Assembly (NCBI GenBank): GCA_030704615.1
Contig: JAKLZA010000045.1
Location: 1 to 25,000, forward strand
Direction of reading: 5' to 3'
DNA from: Takakia lepidozioides
Lineage: Eukaryota > Streptophyta > Takakiopsida > Takakiales > Takakiaceae
DNA length: 25,000 bases
The notes under the pieces are model-generated. The model made no database searches and was not told where the DNA came from. It worked only from the letters and a program-made list of their open reading frames with translations. The translations under genes and the position numbers were made by a program. Position 1 is the stretch's first letter. Every line of letters starts with the position of its first letter. This document shows positions 20,140 to 25,000 of this stretch, piece by piece.

Positions 20140-21860
20140 GTTGATTGGGGGGGGGGGGGGGGGGGAGCGACGGCTCGGGGGATCGCATCTTGGATGGGAC
20201 AAGGGGATTGACGGCTATGGAGACCGCCACGTGGTGGTAGAAGACGAGAGGGGGATCAATTGCCGGTTTGGACAGGGGATCAACCGGGGGGGGGGGGGGC
20301 GGGCAGGGGATCACCACGTGGATGGGAGGCCGGGATCGAATGCAGGGGAACCGCGGATGACCTAGTTTTGAGGTTGGATGGATGCGCAGGGGATCCGCAG
20401 TTCAGGGGAGCACCATGTGGCGGCCGATGGCTGGAGGGAGATCAGTAACCGCATTGGACGGGGATCAACCGGGGGGGGGGGGGGGGGGAGTGCCACGTGG
20501 CATCTCAGTGTCATGGGGCCTTCATCCGGCCATCGTCCATCCCCTGCGCGGGAGGATGGCGGGGGGATGAGGGGCGGATGACCCAGAACATCCATTATTT
20601 TGAGGTTGGATGGATGCGCAGGGGATTGACGGTTCAGGGGAGCAGCACGTGGCGGGCGATTAGGGGTGGGGGATCACTCCCGGTCCGGAGGGGGATCAAG
20701 CTAGGTCGGGGGAGTGGCAACGTCTCAGGGGATCGCACCGTGGATGGGACGAGGGGATCGGCGGTGGGGAGGGGGGAGCGCCACGTGCCGGCCGATGGAT
20801 GGAGGGGGATCGGTCACCGCATTGGACGGGGGATCAACCGAGGGTGGGGGGGACGTCTCGGGGGATCGGGCCATCGATGGGAAGAGGGGATCGACGGCGG
20901 GGGGAGCGGCACGTGGCCTGTCAATGTCATCAATGTCATCGGCCCTTCATCCGGCCGTCATCCATCCCATGCGTGGGAGGATGGCAGGGGGATGAGGGGC
21001 GGATGACACACAACATCCATTGTTTGTGAGATTGGATGGATGCGCAGGGGATCGACGGTTCGGGGGAGCAGCACGTGGCGCGCGATTAGGGTTGGGGGAT
21101 CACTCCCGATCCGGAAGGGGGATCAAGGCACGTCGGGGGAGCGGCGACGTCTCGAGGGATCGGGCCGTCGATGGGAAGAGGGGATCGACGGCAGGGGGAG
21201 CGACACGTGGCCTGTCAGTGTCATCGGCCCTTCATCCGGCCGTCGTCCATCCCCTGCGCGAGAGGATGGCGGGGGGATGAGGGACACACAACATCCATTG
21301 TTTGTGAGGTTGGATGGATGTGCAGGGGATCGACGGTTCGGGGGAGCAACACGTGGCGCATGATTAGGGTTGGGGGATCACTCCCGGACCGGAAGGGGAT
21401 CGAGGCACGTCGGGGGAGCGGCGACGTCTTAGGGGAGCGCGCCGTGGATGGGAGGAGGGGAACGACGGCGGGGGGAGCGCCATGGACGCGTCATGGGGCC
21501 TTCATCCGGCCGTCATCCATCCCCTCCGCGAGAGGATGGCGGGGGGGGGGTGTGGTGAGGGGCGGATGACCGACATCATCCATTTAATTGAGGTTAGATG
21601 GATGGGGAGGGGATCGACGGTTCGGGGGAGCGGCACGTGGCGTGGAGATGGGGATGGGGGATCACTCCGGCACTGGACGGGGGATCAACCCAGTGAGGGG
21701 ATCCACAGCGGGGGGCCGCCACATGGCTGGAGATCGGGCGGTGTTGTGGGGCGCCGCGTGGCCAGCGGTGGGGCAGGGATCAGGGGTCCCGGGCGGAGGC
21801 GGGCGGGCGGGGCAGCGGGCGGAGGGGTCGGAGAGGGGGGGGGGGGGGTGGGGATGATTT
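20140..21860 (+). repeat. G-rich tandem array with about 280-bp units, inverted unit edges and repeated CACGTG
   Basis: The motif AGGTTGGATG (with 1-base variants) recurs at 20371, 20603, 21029, 21307 and 21591. Spacings are 232, 426, 278 and 284 bp. Each unit opens with a form of GCGCAGGGGAT (20384, 20616, 21042, 21320). It closes with the reverse complement ATCCCCTGCGC or a near-match (20539, 20964, 21249, 21519), so every unit has inverted edges. Inside are GGGGGATCACTCCCGG, GGGGATCGACGG, TTCATCCGGCCGTC and CACGTGG. CACGTG occurs at 20228, 20315, 20494, 20646, 20782, 20910, 21072, 21204, 21350 and 21634. Pure G-runs of 10-19 bases occur (20147-20165, 20286-20299, 20471-20488, 21541-21550, 21835-21848). 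The many overlapping open frames here reflect G-rich composition, not genes. Confidence 0.85.
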
Positions 21861-22158
21861 GACATGGGGGGGGGGTCCAGCTCGCCGATGTGGCTGTCGG
21901 GAGCAGGGGGTTCCCCGGCTGTACCTCGCGGGCTGTCAGCTCACACCCTTGCAATAAAATCAAGCCACATCCATATTGGGTACCACTACACAGTCCCATC
22001 ATCCATATACTGATGCCATACCTAGACAAGGTTGTAAAATATGCAGAGCCCCTCTGGATCTTCGCTGCTCTGCACATCAAGCAAAGAGCCAATCTTGGAC
22101 GTTGTGAAGGAGATGTGCTCAGTTCCATCACAATGTCGGCCTATTCTATCAGGGCAAT
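21861..22158. other. Unique-looking spacer
   Basis: A short G-run follows at about 21866-21876. No gene, RNA or repeat was recognised in the remaining sequence. Confidence 0.35.
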
Positions 22159-22167
22159 GGATAGGTT

Positions 22168-22678
22168 GCCTCAGAATTTTGTGTGGCCTCGTCGTAATGA
22201 GGCCGCAGGGTGCAGAGGGGACAGGATCTAACAGCGGCCCCGCTACATTAAAAGGATCCCTATTCCCCTGTTTCTCTTATATATTGAAAAAAACGTCAAA
22301 TTGTTGGTATGGAGGAGGTTGTGGTCTGGTGGTAGGTGGATGGCGATGTGGCGATGCAAATCTCGGGTTCCATTCCTTGAACGTAGTTCCGGTGTTTGGT
22401 GGTTGGCGGTTGGCGAGTTTTGGTGGTTGGCGCTTACTGTAACTACCTCCACGGAGGTGGTATACAACTACTCTCATGCAGGTAGTTCAGCTTGGTTTTG
22501 CAACTACCTTCATGTAGAAAATCCTGAAACTACCTGCATGGAGGTAGTTGTAAAATTCATATGCCAAAAAAATTCTACGTCCTTGACGCATGAAGGTAGT
22601 TTGCTCCTATATTAATGAGACGGCCTGACGGTCGTCTGACCAGCCTCATAACGACGAGGCCACACATAATTCTGAGCC
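22168..22678. mobile_element. Mutator-type MITE, 511 bp, with 36-bp TIRs and a 9-bp target duplication
   Basis: Terminal inverted repeats at 22168-22203 and 22643-22678 match at 33 of 36 positions. They contain CTCAGAATT, TGTGTGGCCTCGTCGT and ATGAGGC. The element is flanked on both sides by GGATAGGTT (22159-22167 and 22679-22687), a perfect 9-bp direct repeat. A 9-bp duplication is typical of the Mutator superfamily. No transposase is encoded, so the element is non-autonomous. The interior has GGTGGTTGGCG-type reiterations (about 22398-22435) and a set of palindromic AACTACCT repeats. Confidence 0.85.
22440..22602. repeat. Palindromic AACTACCT / AGGTAGTT repeat cluster inside the MITE
   Basis: Five related hairpin-like units occur: 22441-22460, 22466-22487, 22502-22516, 22528-22549 and 22588-22601. 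The most regular, 22528-22549, has perfect 8-bp arms AACTACCT and AGGTAGTT around GCATGG. The cluster sits toward one end of the MITE, as subterminal repeats do. Confidence 0.8.
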
Positions 22679-22689
22679 GGATAGGTTTA

Positions 22690-22800
22690 AGCACTTCATT
22701 ATTAAGCTCTTAGACCTTGAGGTTGACTCTTGAGGCTTGAACCCTTCCTTATTAAGCACTTGTACCTTGAGGCTTGAACCCTTCATTACTAAACTTAGAC
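22690..22800 (+). repeat. Short direct repeats (about 50-bp unit, roughly two copies)
   Basis: ATTAAGC(T/A)CTT, CCTTGAGG and GAGGCTTGAACCCTTC recur in the same order in two adjacent blocks. This is a local tandem duplication without coding content. Confidence 0.6.
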
Positions 22801-22984
22801 TTTCTTTTTCTTTTTTTAGCCCTTCACGATGAAAGGTTCATTTTTTATCTGGCCTTTCTTTTGAAGGGCCCTGATTTTTTTGCCCTTCATATGGAACATT
22901 TTTGCAAGTTGAAGGGCGTTGCAGACTGTAGCCATGACGTTGCAGCCAAATTTGCAGTCTTAAAAAATAGACACTCCCCACCCA

Positions 22985-23231
22985 CAAACCAAGCCTTTTC
23001 AGGGCCTTTTCACATCTGTAGATGTCTTATACAACGTCAATGTCAGCTCTATTCAGCGGATCGTGTGTATTGGTGTGAGCCTAGAACGTAGAACTAAAAA
23101 AAACCCAGGTTGAGTTTCATTCGTGGTCAATTTATGAGTCTGCAAGCCCCACACAATTTGCTCCCAAACTGTTAAGGGCCACATAAGCTAAGCTTACACC
23201 TGTAGATGGTCAATGAGTACATACAGCAACT
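22985..23231 (+). repeat. Dispersed repeat, copy 2
   Basis: Collinear with 4625-4899, sharing CACATCTGTAGATGTC, TTCAGCGGATCGTGTG, GAGTTTCATTC, GCAAGCCCCAC and ACAGCAACT. Similarity stops abruptly at about 23231, immediately before the TGATGCCCC sequence. This suggests that another element was inserted there, or that this is the true end of the copy. Confidence 0.8.
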
Positions 23232-23233
23232 TG

Positions 23234-23900
23234 TGATGCCCCAAACTTTCCTCATCACAGATTTACCCGTTTCATCCAAAACGGCGATACACATTCATCG
23301 TATATTTTTTTGGCGTATAAAGCCGTTAATCCGTTACAATGATGTTTAGGTTAGGGTTGGTTTAGGCTGGTGGATTGATCCTGGCCCTTCGTTAGATCCA
23401 GGGCTGCAAGGCAGCACCATGGGCTTGGGCCTATAATGCCTCGCCACGCGGCGGGCCACTAAGGTTAGGGCTTTTGTATAAAGACGGCGCCCTGACACAA
23501 GGTCGGGGCGGTGTACTCGGGTGTTGCTATATATGTGATTTGGGTGTACAAGTTTTTGGATGAGCGTTGCTTAGTGTCTGATTCGTGTGTTTGATCCTCC
23601 TCTCGCGCACTGCTTGCTCTTTCCGCTTGCCCCTTTGTTGTGCAAGTTCACTTCTTGAAAGGAAAGGAGTATATGCTTCAGGCTTGTTTTATGGTGGAGT
23701 GAAGTCAGGTACTCTAGGCGTGGTGGATCCTGCCCGCACTATCAGGATCAGTTAGGTCCTTCGCGGGATTTGCTCTACGTCCTGCTGCCTAAGTGGTTCG
23801 CTAATGCGTGTTATCGATGGCGGTTCCTCACTTTGCCCTATTTTCTCCTGATGCTGTGATTTTGTCGTCTCACGATGTGCATTGGGGGTGATTGCAGGGG
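23234..23900 (+). promoter_or_regulatory. Promoter/leader-like region, possibly an LTR, upstream of the 23901 reading frame
   Basis: The region begins with TGATGCCCC at the point where the dispersed repeat stops. It contains TATAAAG at 23477-23483 and TATATATG at 23528-23535, followed by a pyrimidine-mixed leader and a plausible splice acceptor (GATTGCAG, ending 23897) just before the ATG at 23901. It could be the 5' LTR and leader of a retroelement or a host promoter with an intron in the 5'UTR. No primer binding site or second LTR was recognised in the window, so the LTR reading is speculative. Confidence 0.3.
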
Positions 23901-24821
23901 ATGGCTACAGTTCGTGATTTGTCTTGTGTAGCTCGCAGAGAGGGGGAGAGCCTATTCCTTCATATTAGCGTGGCACTTGCTATCGAGGCTAATCCTAGTG
24001 TAGAGACTGAACCTGCTGCTTCTCATTCTGCTGGTGTTGTTGTGGTTGCTCCTCCCGTTGTCTCTAACCCTATTGACACTCTTGTTATTACTAACACTAC
24101 CAACGGCGTGCGGCCTGCCATTGTTGCCTTGCCGGCATCGCCTCTTCCTGAGCCTGCTGCTGGCGTTCCAGCCCTTGTTGTTTCATTGGGTTCTCCTAGT
24201 GGTAGTGATTATGATGATCTGGGGGAGGCAGAGGCGTGGTCGCCAAGGTTTGAGAGGTCTGACAGCTCTCTAGATAGCTGTGACCCGGACTACTATAACT
24301 TTGACAATTTTGTGGATCCAGGCCCTGAATATTTTGAGAGTAGGCAGCAAGCAGCCGAATTGGAGAGAGACATTGAATTGTCAAAAGAATTAGATGATCT
24401 GCTGTGTGAAGTATGTGACGAAGATCAGCTTTGGTTTGAGCATGTAGAGAGAGCTGTTGCAGGTGATCTTGCTGCACTGACCAGTCATCACGAGGCCCTG
24501 TTCACACGACCTTTGCTTGAGCCTGGTGTGGTGATATCCAGGGCCAGACAGCTTGTTAAGCGCGAATTTGAGCTACAAAATGAAGAGCGTCTACCATCCA
24601 AGGCGATCAAGTCGCGTTTTCTAAACCATCGTGAATTAACCTGGTTGGAAGTTGGTTTGTATCTGCCTCTTTCTGGTGTTCGAAGTACAGAGCTTCATCA
24701 TGGCCCTGGCGTGGTAGGGAGAAGTTGGTTGTCGTTAATGTTACAGGGCACAGGGGCTTTGATCTTGAGGACACTACGGTTTCAGCTCCGGCCTTGCGCC
24801 TTGGCACCTACCTATTCATAG
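23901..24821 (+). CDS. Unrecognised 306-residue open frame (possible retroelement gag-like or host protein)
   Basis: I chose the ATG at 23901 (MATVRDLSC), which follows a plausible intron acceptor. I do not recognise the family. Visible composition: a hydrophobic, Ala/Val/Pro-rich segment (about residues 30-100). Then comes a strongly acidic, Ser/Asp/Tyr-rich segment (SGSDYDDLGEAEAW, DSCDPDYYNFDNFVDPG), and then a charged helix-like stretch (QQAAELERDIELSKELDDLL). Further on are VKREFELQNEERLPSK and LNHRELTWLEVGLYLP. There is no CCHC zinc knuckle, protease or transmembrane signature. Near the 3' end a second frame becomes more protein-like (see the 24690-25000 entry), so the C-terminal end of this frame may be an artefact of a frameshift. 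Position next to a possible LTR boundary suggests a transposable element product; that is inference. Confidence 0.5.
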   Translation: MATVRDLSCVARREGESLFLHISVALAIEANPSVETEPAASHSAGVVVVAPPVVSNPIDTLVITNTTNGVRPAIVALPASPLPEPAAGVPALVVSLGSPSGSDYDDLGEAEAWSPRFERSDSSLDSCDPDYYNFDNFVDPGPEYFESRQQAAELERDIELSKELDDLLCEVCDEDQLWFEHVERAVAGDLAALTSHHEALFTRPLLEPGVVISRARQLVKREFELQNEERLPSKAIKSRFLNHRELTWLEVGLYLPLSGVRSTELHHGPGVVGRSWLSLMLQGTGALILRTLRFQLRPCALAPTYS

Positions 24822-25000
24822 TTAATTGATGGTCTGACGGGAGGGGCCTTGATAGTACAGTCGTCTGATCTAGTGGTCTTGGGTGTGGGCACTGCCTTTG
24901 CTTCACAGCGAGTGGCTCGCCCGAGCGCGTTTGAGAGACTGAGTGATTGTTCAAACTCGACTGTGCTTTTGCGCACCTGGAGAGAGGGTGACACCACCCG
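24690..25000 (+). other. Continuation of the 23901 coding region in shifted or re-opened frames
   Basis: From about 24690 the frame two bases ahead of the 23901 frame reads EKLVVVNVTGHRGFDLEDTT and APALRLGTYLFIVN before a TGA at 24827-24829. After the TAG at 24819-24821 the original frame is open again to the window end, with TGGALIVQSSDLVVLGVG and SAFERLSDCSNSTVLL. This looks like one coding region with two compensating frame breaks, or a single stop, and it continues beyond the window. An intron is possible but I could not pin down a donor and acceptor. Confidence 0.45.

Noticed and set aside
20497-21569. Long overlapping plus-strand open frames rich in Gly, Arg and Trp (for example 20497-21006 and 21171-21569)
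   Set aside because: They lie wholly within the G-rich tandem array. Low stop-codon frequency follows from the base composition, several frames are open at once, and no known domain is visible.

Overview
The window looks like nuclear DNA from a land plant. It has spliced genes with GT-AG introns and plant-type families: a plant-like DCP2 decapping enzyme, a glycoside hydrolase family 3 (GH3) gene of the beta-D-glucan exohydrolase type, and Ty3/gypsy, CACTA and Mutator-like (MULE) elements. The reverse transcriptase and transposase wording resembles elements I associate with bryophytes, lycophytes and ferns, but I cannot fix the species. Everything here was read by eye, and exon boundaries come from splice signals plus family conservation.

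Layout. 1-1892 (minus) is a decayed Ty3/gypsy pol region. 1990-3145 is non-coding, with a LINE-like poly(A) tail ending near 3043. 3513-5763 (plus) is an apparently intact four-exon DJ-1/PfpI gene, isonitrile-hydratase-like; its last intron carries a dispersed repeat that recurs at 22985-23231. 6672-10071 (plus) is an eight-exon DCP2 gene with a complete Nudix box. 11776-15016 (minus) is a GH3 gene converging on DCP2. It keeps most catalytic motifs but has lost its N-terminal part and has several frame or splice breaks, so I call it a probable pseudogene.

From 15185 onward the window is mostly layered mobile and repetitive DNA. A CACTA-type end closes at 15563. An element with about 180-bp terminal inverted repeats (TIRs) spans 16618-17825 and contains a 120-bp tandem array. 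A decayed MULE transposase lies on the minus strand at 18297-19838. A G-rich array of roughly 280-bp units with inverted edges and many CACGTG motifs fills about 20140-21860. A 511-bp Mutator-type MITE at 22168-22678 has a perfect 9-bp target duplication. From about 23234 to the end there is a promoter-like or LTR-like leader and an unrecognised 306-codon reading frame that appears broken near its 3' end.

The two intact genes, an isonitrile-hydratase-like enzyme and an mRNA decapping enzyme, have no evident functional link; they are ordinary plant neighbours. I found no convincing new multi-gene system. The items most worth a second look are the G-rich array, the TIR element with its internal array, the MITE with palindromic subterminal repeats, the unassigned 3' reading frame and the pattern of GH3 decay.
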